From contig DATLFQ010000117.1 in the NCBI GenBank assembly GCA_035540915.1, positions 1 through 13,577 on the forward strand: a DNA stretch of 13,577 nt, given 5' to 3'. Below the pieces are notes generated by a model. It did no database searches. It was not told the origin of the DNA and worked only from the letters and a program-made list of their open reading frames with translations. How positions within the stretch are numbered: position 1 is the first letter of the stretch; every line of letters begins with the position of its first letter. The position numbers were made by a program, and so were the translations under genes. Origin of the DNA: DATLFQ01 sp035540915. Lineage in GTDB: Bacteria > Actinomycetota > Acidimicrobiia > Acidimicrobiales > GCA-2861595. Shown here one piece after another: positions 7,175 through 13,577 of this stretch.

Positions 7175-8857
7175 CTAGCGGAGCGCGCGCCGCAGCGAGG
7201 CGCCGGCCAGGTCGACGGCCAGCGTGACGACGACCAGGGCGGCCAGGGTGAGGCTCACGCCGGGGTAGTCGAAGGCGGCGAGCTGGTCGGTGAGCAGCCG
7301 GCCCAGGCCACCGGCGCCCACCAGGCCGACGACGACCGTCTCGCGGATGGTGACCTCCCAGCGGTAGACGGCGTACGCCGCGAAGCGGGGCAGCGCCCGC
7401 GGCACCACGCCGTAGAGGAACGCCTGGGCGCCCGACGCCCCCTGCGCGGCCAGGGCGGTCACCGGGCGCGGATCGAGTCCGTCGACAACCTCGGCCAACA
7501 GCCGGCCGAGGATGCCGAAGTTGTACACGGCGAGCGCGACGGCGCCGGGGACCGGGCCGGGGAACAGGACGAACAGCGCCAGCAGCGCCCACACCGGCGG
7601 GGGCACGGCCCGGCAGACCAGCAGGACCAACCGGACCGCCCGTCCGGCCGGTCCCCGCCCGGCCCCGATCAGCGCCATGACGGCGGCGGCAGAGGCAGCG
7701 AGGGCGATGGCCAGGACGGCCATCTGCAGCGTCTCCAGCGTCAGGCGCCCGAGCTCGGCCAGGGCGGCGCGCGTAAGCCGGGGGGGGAACGCCTGACCGG
7801 CCAGGTCGGCGGCCAGCTGGCGTGTGCGGCCGGACCACAGGCCCGAGGGCCGCACGCCCAGGTGCCAGGCGGAGAACACCGCCATGACGGCGCCGGCGGC
7901 GACGGACCCGGCGAGCACCCGGTCCCGTGACGGCCCCGGCCCGGCGCCGAGCGGGCGGGCGCCGGCCCGGCTGGTCCGGCGCCGGACCGCACGGCTCCAC
8001 GCCTCGGCCAGAGCGCCGAGAAGAACCAGCGCGTACAGCAGCGTCCACAACTCGCCGTACCGCAATGACTGGAAGCTGAGGGAGATCTGGAAGCCCAGGC
8101 CGCCAGCGCCGATCAGGCCGAGGATGGTGGCGGCCCGGATCGAGCACTCGAACCGGTAGAAGGCGTAGGAGATCATGTCGGGCAGCGCCTCGGGGACCAG
8201 GCCGTAGACGATGGCGGCCAATCGACCGGCGCCGGCGCTGCGGAGGGCCGCGTGGGCGGAGGCGGGCGCCTCGTCGAGCAGCTCGGAGAACACCTTGGCG
8301 GTCACCGCGCCGTAGGGGATCCCGATGGCCAGCACGCCGACCAGGGGGTCGAGGCCCAGCACGTTGACCAGCAGCAGGCCCCAGACCGCCTCGTGGACGG
8401 CCCGTGGCGCGCCGAGGGCCCCGCGAGCGGCCAGCCAGCCGCCCGGCCGGGGGCGGCGGTGCCACCAGACCCGCGACGCCACGGCGCCGCCCCCGACGCC
8501 GAGCACCAGGCTGACCGCGGTGCCGAGCACGGCGTAGGCCAGGGTCGTCAGCGACGCGTCCCACACGATCCGCAGGAACGTCCCGCTCAGCTCGGGGTCC
8601 ACGGCCGCCGCGAAGAACCGGCGGACCAGCGGCCAGCCGCCGTCGTTGACCAGGTCCCGCCGCCCCACTCCGGCCGCCAGCGCCGACCAGCCCACGGCAC
8701 CGACCACCATCACCAGCCACACCAGGCGCCCGGAGGAACGCCGGCGCGGTGGGCGCGACCGGCCCCCTGCCGGCGGGCGTTCGGTGGGACCGCCGCCGAC
8801 CAGGGCTTCTCGCTCGAGGAGCCCCGCCTCGGGCACGGCCTCCTCGACCGGGGCCAT
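7175..8857 (-). CDS. phnE: Fused double permease of a phosphonate-type (PhnE family) ABC importer
   Basis: A 560-aa membrane protein from ATG 8857. It holds two PhnE-like permease units in one chain, where most PhnE permeases are about 270 aa and pair as dimers. The N-terminal 43 residues are a charged, Pro/Gly/Arg-rich cytoplasmic extension. Unit 1 (about 44-290) has its EAA loop around 205-226 (ending GLVPEALP) and a LGLIGAGGLG motif near 246-255. Unit 2 (about 315-560) repeats the pattern with GVVPRALP near 483-490 and VGLVGAGGLG near 510-519. Multiple hydrophobic segments lie in each unit. The start codon is 2 nt after the ATPase stop with no Shine-Dalgarno of its own, so translation is probably coupled. 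The substrate may be phosphonate, phosphite or, by the binding protein, a selenium oxyanion. Confidence 0.88.
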   Translation of the reverse strand: MAPVEEAVPEAGLLEREALVGGGPTERPPAGGRSRPPRRRSSGRLVWLVMVVGAVGWSALAAGVGRRDLVNDGGWPLVRRFFAAAVDPELSGTFLRIVWDASLTTLAYAVLGTAVSLVLGVGGGAVASRVWWHRRPRPGGWLAARGALGAPRAVHEAVWGLLLVNVLGLDPLVGVLAIGIPYGAVTAKVFSELLDEAPASAHAALRSAGAGRLAAIVYGLVPEALPDMISYAFYRFECSIRAATILGLIGAGGLGFQISLSFQSLRYGELWTLLYALVLLGALAEAWSRAVRRRTSRAGARPLGAGPGPSRDRVLAGSVAAGAVMAVFSAWHLGVRPSGLWSGRTRQLAADLAGQAFPPRLTRAALAELGRLTLETLQMAVLAIALAASAAAVMALIGAGRGPAGRAVRLVLLVCRAVPPPVWALLALFVLFPGPVPGAVALAVYNFGILGRLLAEVVDGLDPRPVTALAAQGASGAQAFLYGVVPRALPRFAAYAVYRWEVTIRETVVVGLVGAGGLGRLLTDQLAAFDYPGVSLTLAALVVVTLAVDLAGASLRRALR

Positions 8858-8859
8858 CG

Positions 8860-9629
<770 letters not shown>

Positions 9630-9633
<4 letters not shown>

Positions 9634-10619
9634 GTGACCAGCCCGAGCTTGCGCCCCACCTTCTCGATCTCGCCGTAGTTCTCGTCGGCGGTGGGGATGA
9701 AGCGCGTCGCGGTGAAGAGCTCGAGGATGGTGGCCTGCTCGGGATCGGCGGCGTCGAGGTCGACGAACGCCTGCACCAGGCGGGACTCGAAGTCCGGCCC
9801 GTAACGGGCCAGCGAGTCCTGGCGGGCGACCCAGTGGTAGTCGTGGTAGCCGGGCGTGGTGTAGAAGGCGGTCACCTTGCCCCGGTCGACCCTGCCCTCG
9901 GCCAGGCGGGCCTTCCAGACCTGCTCGTTCAGCACGCCGGCCTCGAACGTCCCGGCGGTGACCAGCTCGATGGTTCGGTCGTGGGAGCCGGAGAAGCCGG
10001 GCTGGCCGGCGAAGTCGGAGGTCCCGACCCCCGCCTCGCCGAGGAAGAACTCGGGCATCAGGCGACCCGAGGTGGACGACTCGCTTCCGAAGGTGAACCG
10101 CCGGCCCTTCAGCTGGGCCAGCCCGGCGCCGTCGGTGACCGGGGCCAGGCCGGTGGCGGTGTTGACGATGAAGACGGAGCGGAAGTCCTCGTCGACGTCC
10201 CGCTGGAGCAGCGCCTTGGAGCCGGGCGTCTGGATGCGGGCCTGCACCCCGGTGAGGCCGCCGAACCAGACCATGTCGAGGTCACCCACCCTGAACAGGC
10301 TCACCGACGCCGGGTAGTCGACGACCGGCTCGTACTCGACGGGAACGCCGAGCGTGCGGCTGAGGTAGGTGGCGACGGTGCCGTACAGGCGCTGCAGCTT
10401 CTCGGGGTCCTGGTCGGGGATGGCGCTGATGACGAAGGTTTCGGAGCTGACGGTGGAGGGCGTGCCGGCGCCGGGCGCCGGGGCGGCGGTCCCGTCGGAG
10501 CCGGACCCGCAGCCGGCGACCGTCAGGCTCAGGACGGACAGGGCGGCCAGGAGCACGCCGGAATGGCGCCCCCTGGAGGCGATCGCCCCGGGCACGCCGG
10601 GGCTGGGGTGGGCACTCAT
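9630..10619 (-). CDS. Substrate-binding lipoprotein, PhnD superfamily, putative selenate-type clade
   Basis: A 329-aa exported lipoprotein: Arg/His-rich n-region, hydrophobic core about 21-35, lipobox VAGC with Cys at 37, then a Gly/Ser/Pro linker. The mature part is a PhnD-type solute-binding fold. Features I recognise as typical of the clade annotated as putative selenate-binding are ISAIPDQDP at the start, DYPASVSLFRVGDLDMVWFG, a TFGSESSTSGRLMP segment, GFSGSHDRTI, VLNEQVW, and YHDYHWV. These differ from E. coli PhnD. No selenium-use gene (selD, selA) is in the window to support this. The ATG at 10619 has no Shine-Dalgarno and overlaps the stop of a 16-aa leader ORF; internal GTG codons are alternative starts. 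First gene of the importer set. Confidence 0.88.
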
Positions 10620-10666
10620 CTCGTACGGCCAGGGGCGGGCACGAGACGGCGGGCGGTCAGTGGCAC
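10616..10666 (-). CDS. 16-aa leader ORF coupled to the binding-protein gene
   Basis: GTG at 10666 follows a near-perfect AGGAGGA site by 5 nt and encodes MPLTARRLVPAPGRTR before a TGA. That TGA overlaps the ATG of the binding-protein gene as ATGA. The binding-protein gene has no ribosome binding site of its own, so ribosomes ending the leader ORF could reinitiate on it. The peptide is Arg/Pro-rich and has no signal peptide features. It may be a true leader peptide or simply a loading device. Alternatively the N-terminus of the binding protein is frameshifted here. The strongest evidence is the site strength and the 4-bp overlap. Confidence 0.5.
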   Translation of the reverse strand: MPLTARRLVPAPGRTR

Positions 10667-10671
10667 GGGCT

Positions 10672-10678
10672 TCCTCCT
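10672..10678 (-). promoter_or_regulatory. Very strong ribosome binding site before the leader ORF
   Basis: AGGAGGA on the minus strand, 5 nt from GTG 10666. It is the best Shine-Dalgarno match I found in the window, and it is out of frame with the annotated binding-protein start 47 nt downstream. Confidence 0.75.
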
Positions 10679-10701
10679 CGGGGACGGCACCGGCAGCGGC
10701 A

Positions 10702-10722
10702 CCGGTCGGTCGGTACGACCGG
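10702..10722 (-). promoter_or_regulatory. RNA hairpin between the ANTAR regulator and the importer
   Basis: On the minus strand CCGGTCG, a 7-nt loop UACCGAC, then CGACCGG form a perfect 7-bp stem in the 86-bp gap between the regulator stop (10753) and the leader ORF start. No T-run follows. It could be a terminator, an attenuator or an ANTAR binding hairpin. Known ANTAR targets are paired hexaloop hairpins with A at 1 and G at 4; this loop has A and G at that spacing but is 7 nt, and no clear second hairpin is seen. Confidence 0.4.
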
Positions 10723-10752
10723 GGAAGCTACCGGAACGCCCGGCCCGATGGC

Positions 10753-11328
10753 CTACGGCTGCAGCTGGCCGTCGAGCACGCGCTGGGCGGTGACGCGCAT
10801 GGTCAGGCGCTCGCGCATGGCGCTCTGCTGGATGAACCGGAAGGCGTCACTCTCGGAGAGCTTGTGGCTGTCCATCAGCAGGCCCTTGGCCCGGGCCACC
10901 ACCCGGCGGGTCTCCAGCTGTTCCTCGAGGCTGCGGTTCTCCCGCTCCAGGGCCTGGATCTCGTGGAAGCGACCGAGCGCCACCTCGATGGCGGGGATCA
11001 GCTCGCTGGCCTGGTACGGCTTCACGAGGTACGCCATGGCCCCGGCGTCCCGCGCCTCCTCGATGAGGTTCTTCTGGCTGAACGCGGTGAGGATCAGCAC
11101 CGCCGCCTTGCGCCCGTTGGCGATCTCCCGGGCGGCGGCCAGGCCGTCCATGCCGGGCATCTTGATGTCCAGAATGGCCAGGTCGGGGTCCAGGCTGCGG
11201 ACCAGCTCGACCGCTTCGTCGCCGCGGCCGGTCTCGCCGACGACCTCGTAGCCCTCCTCCTGGAGGACCTCCTTCAGGTCGAGGCGGATGATGGCCTCGT
11301 CCTCGGCGATGACGACGCGGACGGTCAA
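10753..11328 (-). CDS. pdtaR: ANTAR-domain response regulator, PdtaR-like
   Basis: A 191-aa two-component output protein that binds RNA through its ANTAR domain to control termination or translation. The receiver domain (about 3-118) has acidic pair E9/D10, phospho-acceptor D54 in LAILDIKMPGMDG, T81 and K103. A coiled linker leads to the ANTAR domain (about 130-186, RRVVARAKGLLMDSHKLSESDAF). Stretches such as LTAFSQ and ARDAGAMAYLVKP match mycobacterial PdtaR (Rv1626), whose partner is the histidine kinase PdtaS; no kinase is in the window. Start: the only suitable codon before the receiver domain is TTG 11328, supported by AAGGA 9 nt upstream. It lies 19 nt after the coiled-coil gene and 86 nt before the importer leader ORF, so co-transcription is plausible. 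Confidence 0.9.
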   Translation of the reverse strand: MTVRVVIAEDEAIIRLDLKEVLQEEGYEVVGETGRGDEAVELVRSLDPDLAILDIKMPGMDGLAAAREIANGRKAAVLILTAFSQKNLIEEARDAGAMAYLVKPYQASELIPAIEVALGRFHEIQALERENRSLEEQLETRRVVARAKGLLMDSHKLSESDAFRFIQQSAMRERLTMRVTAQRVLDGQLQP

Positions 11329-11337
11329 GGGTGGTGG

Positions 11338-11342
11338 TCCTT
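11338..11342 (-). promoter_or_regulatory. Ribosome binding site that selects the TTG start of pdtaR
   Basis: AAGGA on the minus strand, 9 nt from TTG 11328. No ATG or GTG lies at a fitting place, and homologous receiver domains begin at this position. Confidence 0.6.
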
Positions 11343-11347
11343 GGCGG

Positions 11348-11638
11348 CTATCTGGACGGGGCGAGCCGGTCGAGGAGGTCGTCGATGGTCCGTTCGAGCT
11401 GGGCCAGCTCGGCGACGAGCGCCGCCCGGCTGACGGCCATGCGGTCGGCGGCACGGGCGGCCTGGCGGTGCTCCTGCCCGTCGAGCGGCGAGTCGGAGAC
11501 GAGCGCACGGACCCGGGCGTCGTCGGCGTCGCCGGCCAGGGCGGCCACCTGCTCGTCCAGCACGGCCAGCTCGGCACGAGCCGCCTGCAGGCGGCTGGTG
11601 GCCCGGGCCAATCGGCGCTCGACGGAGGACCTCAGCAT
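11348..11638 (-). CDS. Small coiled-coil protein of unknown function
   Basis: A 96-aa protein from ATG 11638, rich in Ala, Arg, Leu and Glu/Asp. Residues about 3-36 and 55-93 are heptad-like helices with a polar break between, so it is probably a helical hairpin or antiparallel coiled coil. There is no signal peptide, membrane segment, Cys or catalytic motif. It lies 19 nt upstream of the ANTAR regulator on the same strand, and similar small coiled-coil ORFs occur by such regulators as far as I recall. It might bind the regulator or its mRNA, but nothing in the sequence proves it. There is no Shine-Dalgarno; a TAACAT hexamer 7 nt upstream suggests a leaderless mRNA. Confidence 0.75.
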   Translation of the reverse strand: MLRSSVERRLARATSRLQAARAELAVLDEQVAALAGDADDARVRALVSDSPLDGQEHRQAARAADRMAVSRAALVAELAQLERTIDDLLDRLAPSR

Positions 11639-11645
11639 CGAGCCG

Positions 11646-11651
11646 ATGTTA
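11646..11651 (-). promoter_or_regulatory. -10-like hexamer for the coiled-coil/pdtaR unit
   Basis: TAACAT on the minus strand is separated by exactly 7 nt from the ATG at 11638, so transcription would begin at the start codon. This fits the absence of a Shine-Dalgarno. No -35 hexamer is recognisable 17 nt further upstream. Confidence 0.45.
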
Positions 11652-11758
11652 GCGGGAGGGGGGCCGGCGCCCCCGGGCGGTGCGGGCGCCACCGATCCGA
11701 GCGGCAGGTGTGATGGACTCCCGCCATCGCCCGTGCCCGCCCGGCCCTCCGGCTGTCC

Positions 11759-12229
11759 TTGGCCCTGTCGATTGCCACAGGGGCCGCACTCGCCGCCTGT
11801 GGCGGCGGCGGCGCCGCGGTCGAAGGCGCCTGCGCACCTGAGGTGATGGAGGCGCTCGACCCGGGCAGCGCCCGCCACGTCCTGCCCGGCGCGCCCGAGC
11901 CGCCCTACGCCTCGGACCCGCCGACCTCGGGCGCGCACCTGCCGGGCACCGAGGCGCAGGGAGCGCTCCGCCGGCCGCTGGCCCGCCCCGAGCAGGTGGC
12001 AGTGCTGGAGGAAGGCGGCGTACTCGTCCAGTACCGCGACCTCGCCGACCGGGATCGGCGGCGCCTGGAGGGCCTGGCCGCCGAGGACGTGGTGGTCGCC
12101 CCCAACGGCCAGCTCGACGCGCCGGTGGTGGCCACCGCCTGGCGCTACCGGCTCCGATGCACAGCGGTCGATCCGGGCGCCCTGCAGCGCTTCGTGGACG
12201 CGCACCGCGGCGGCGGCCCCGGACCCTAA
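11759..12229 (+). CDS. DUF3105-like lipoprotein, 5' end possibly frameshifted
   Basis: From TTG 11759 this reads 156 aa: a short hydrophobic stretch, lipobox LAAC before a Gly run, then a DUF3105-like domain. Recognisable parts are DPPTSGAHLPG, LEEGGVLVQYRDL, VVVAPN, VATAWRYRLRC and a FVDAHRGGGPGP end. DUF3105 usually reads SGPH and LEHGG; here the second His is Glu, so a metal-binding or catalytic role would be altered. The TTG start leaves a signal peptide with no positive n-region. The same frame upstream encodes IARARPALRLS, a proper n-region, but its in-frame TGA at 11711-11713 comes before any ATG. ATG 11713 lies one frame off: losing one C near 11725 would join it and give a complete lipoprotein signal. 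The role is unknown. Confidence 0.7.
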   Translation: MALSIATGAALAACGGGGAAVEGACAPEVMEALDPGSARHVLPGAPEPPYASDPPTSGAHLPGTEAQGALRRPLARPEQVAVLEEGGVLVQYRDLADRDRRRLEGLAAEDVVVAPNGQLDAPVVATAWRYRLRCTAVDPGALQRFVDAHRGGGPGP

Positions 12230-12248
12230 GGGCCGCCGCCGCGGTGCG
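12201..12248. terminator. Very long bidirectional hairpin terminator
   Basis: A perfect 19-bp stem (12201-12219 with 12230-12248) with a 10-nt loop. The TAA stop codon of the plus-strand lipoprotein (12227-12229) lies in the loop and the left arm encodes the last residues AHRGGGP. It stands between convergent genes (the minus-strand gene ends at 12255), so it could end both transcripts. Confidence 0.8.
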
Positions 12249-12254
12249 GCGCCG

Positions 12255-13577
12255 TCAGGCAGTGGCGCCCGCGGCTCCGCGCACCGGCTCGGGCAGGCGG
12301 GCGGCCGCCCCGCTGCCGGCGAACTGCGCATCGCCGAAGGCGAACACACCACCGTCGGCGGCGATGAGCGTGTAGCCCCCGCCGGTCGGCGTCGGCACCA
12401 TGGCCACGATCGGCTGATTCAGCCGGATGTCGCCGGTCGACCCGCGGAACACCGCGTCGCCGAAGGCGAACACGCCGCCATCGCTGGCCACCAGCCAGTA
12501 GCCGTCACCGGTCGGGGTGGGGGCCATGGCGACCACCGGCCGGTTGAGGCGGATGGCGCCGGTGCTGCCCCGGAAGGCGGCGTCCCCGAAGGCGAAGATG
12601 CCGCCGTCGGCAGCCACCAGCCAGTAGCCCTGGCCCGACGGCGTGGCCGCCATGCCCACCATCGGCTGGTTCAACCGGATGGCCCCGGTGGACCCGTGGA
12701 ACCGGGCGTCGCCGAAGGCGAACACACCGCCGTCGGTGGCCACCAGCCAGTAGCCGTTGCCGGTCCGCTGCACCACCCCGCAGCGCTGGCGCCCGCCGGC
12801 GTCACCGGTGGCCAGCGTGGTGGCGTCCGGCCCGGGCGTGTCGCCGGCCACCTGGACGTAGCGGGACGGGATGTTGGCGTAGTTGTCCGGGGCGGCGTGC
12901 ACGATGACCGCGCTGCCGTCGGCGTCCAGCAGCTGGGCCAGCGTGAAGTTGTCCGTCCGGAAGGTGGCCTCGGCGGTGCCGCTCTGGTTCACGTAGAGCA
13001 GGGGCATGTCCCCGTCGTGGTCGCTGTGGCTCTGGTTGGTAGGAGCGCCCGAGCCGAGGTGGCCGCCGGCGGCCGTGAACGGGCTGGCCGGGTCGCCCAC
13101 CGTGCAGTTGCCGACGGCGTGGACGTGGAAGCCGTGCCATCCGGGCACCAGGCCGCGGGCGACGACGTGCACCCGCACCTTGGCGCCGTCCTGGCTGAAG
13201 TGGACGACTCCTTGGCCGCGGCCGCTGCTGTCGCGCAGGACCGCGGTGACCTGGCCCTCCGGGGCGGCGATGCCGACCACCGGCCGGGCCAGGCGGGCGC
13301 CCGCCGCCGAGCCGGCGAAGGTGGCGTCGCCGACGGCCGACACGCCGCCGTCCGAGGCTGCGACCCAGTAGCCCTGCCGGCTGGGCGTGGCGGCCATGCC
13401 GACGACGGGCGCGCCGGCGCGGGCCGGCGCAGACGCCAGTCGGGGAGCAGTGCCGAACGGCGTGACGGTGCCCGCCGCGTCCACCAGCCAGTACCCGCCG
13501 CCGGGCCCGATCGACAGGCCCCCGCCCTCGACCCGCCCGCACCGCTGCCGCCCGCCGGAGTCGCCGGTGGCCAACGT
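12255..13577 (-). CDS. Secreted-type mosaic protein: Cu/Zn superoxide dismutase domain among propeller-like repeats (5' partial)
   Basis: The frame is open to the right edge, so the N-terminus is missing; stop TGA at 12255-12257. Seen in order (N to C): the end of one SOD-like domain (ATGDSGGRQRCG, 13577-13536); two degenerate repeats (13496-13251); a full Cu/Zn SOD domain (about 13250-12771); then four 42-aa repeats (12755-12258). The SOD domain has all expected ligands: HVH (13127-13119), bridging His in GGHLGS (13059-13061), HSDHDGD (His 13026-13028, His 13017-13019, Asp 13008-13010), and His in VIVHAAPDN (12897-12899). The disulfide Cys pair is at 13104-13106 and 12780-12782. It would convert superoxide to peroxide and oxygen outside the cell. 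The repeats likely form a beta-propeller. Export is inferred from the disulfide and the family. Confidence 0.88.
   Translation of the reverse strand, partial: TLATGDSGGRQRCGRVEGGGLSIGPGGGYWLVDAAGTVTPFGTAPRLASAPARAGAPVVGMAATPSRQGYWVAASDGGVSAVGDATFAGSAAGARLARPVVGIAAPEGQVTAVLRDSSGRGQGVVHFSQDGAKVRVHVVARGLVPGWHGFHVHAVGNCTVGDPASPFTAAGGHLGSGAPTNQSHSDHDGDMPLLYVNQSGTAEATFRTDNFTLAQLLDADGSAVIVHAAPDNYANIPSRYVQVAGDTPGPDATTLATGDAGGRQRCGVVQRTGNGYWLVATDGGVFAFGDARFHGSTGAIRLNQPMVGMAATPSGQGYWLVAADGGIFAFGDAAFRGSTGAIRLNRPVVAMAPTPTGDGYWLVASDGGVFAFGDAVFRGSTGDIRLNQPIVAMVPTPTGGGYTLIAADGGVFAFGDAQFAGSGAAARLPEPVRGAAGATA
12258..12755 (-). repeat. Four tandem 42-aa (126-bp) propeller-like repeats
   Basis: Each unit starts GYWLVA.DGGVFAFGDA and continues .F.GSTG.IRLN.P.V.M..TP.G. 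Units begin at 12755, 12629, 12503 and 12377; the last is 40 aa and more diverged. The first three differ at few residues, indicating recent duplication or gene conversion. This repeat class is widespread in Acidimicrobiia exported proteins. Confidence 0.9.
13251..13496 (-). repeat. Two degenerate propeller-like repeats before the SOD domain
   Basis: Two 41-aa units begin GYWLVDAAG (13496) and GYWVAASDGG (13373), with PVVGMAATP and PVVGIAAPE near their ends. They match the C-terminal repeats in layout but have lost the FAFGD core in the first unit (TPFGT), so they are older or under weaker constraint. Confidence 0.75.

Noticed and set aside
7122..8720. N-terminal extension of the 113-aa protein to 646 aa
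   Set aside because: The extension is an out-of-frame shadow of the double-permease gene. It is Arg/Gly/Pro-rich with no hydrophobic segments or motifs.
10680..10722. GGCACCGG repeats upstream of the importer as operator iterons
   Set aside because: Two short copies in GC-rich sequence are not enough, and the clearer structure there is a single hairpin.
12201..12248. GCC/GGC-rich repeat as a possible microsatellite
   Set aside because: It is fully explained as the two arms of a perfect 19-bp hairpin at the junction of convergent genes.

Overview
High-GC, gene-dense actinobacterial chromosome. The best fit is the class Acidimicrobiia (Iamia/Ilumatobacter-like). This rests on very high GC, GTG/TTG starts, a PdtaR-type ANTAR regulator, and tandem repeats of the GYWLVASDGGVFAFGDA type, which are abundant in secreted proteins of that class. 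This is inference from composition and family content, not a database result. No rRNA, tRNA, CRISPR, insertion sequence or phage gene was seen.

Layout. (1) 1-180: C-terminal tail of a secreted, membrane-anchored protein, closed by a strong hairpin. (2) 378-2261 (+): FtsH membrane protease. It converges on, and overlaps by 11 bp, a 1100-aa minus-strand protein (2251-5553) that joins a class III nucleotide cyclase domain, an NTPase and a helical/TPR-like tail. (3) 5714-6304 (-): J-domain/zinc-ribbon protein, divergent from a small DUF6197-like protein (6422-6757, +). (4) 6780-7121 (-): 113-aa protein resembling a stand-alone S53-protease prodomain. (5) 7175-10619 (-): tightly coupled ABC importer genes for a lipoprotein binding protein, an ATPase and a fused double permease. 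They belong to the phosphonate-importer superfamily, but the binding protein most resembles the clade annotated as putative selenate binding. A 16-aa leader ORF with a very strong ribosome binding site overlaps the binding-protein start. (6) 10753-11638 (-): PdtaR-like ANTAR response regulator preceded by a small coiled-coil protein. (7) 11759-12229 (+): DUF3105-like lipoprotein whose signal peptide looks frameshifted from its ATG. (8) 12255-13577 (-, open at the right edge): Cu/Zn superoxide dismutase domain set between arrays of about 42-aa propeller-like repeats, with the end of a second SOD domain visible at the window edge.

How the parts may work together. The minus-strand run from 11638 to 7175 (coiled-coil protein, ANTAR regulator, hairpin, leader ORF, importer) could be one transcription unit. 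ANTAR proteins act on RNA hairpins, so the hairpin between regulator and importer is a reasonable candidate control point. A hairpin at 7138-7167 ends this unit. Several genes lack a Shine-Dalgarno sequence but have a -10-like hexamer 7-9 nt before the start codon, suggesting leaderless mRNAs. The most unusual items are the SOD/repeat mosaic, the putative selenium-oxyanion importer with its leader ORF, and the cyclase with an altered catalytic residue.
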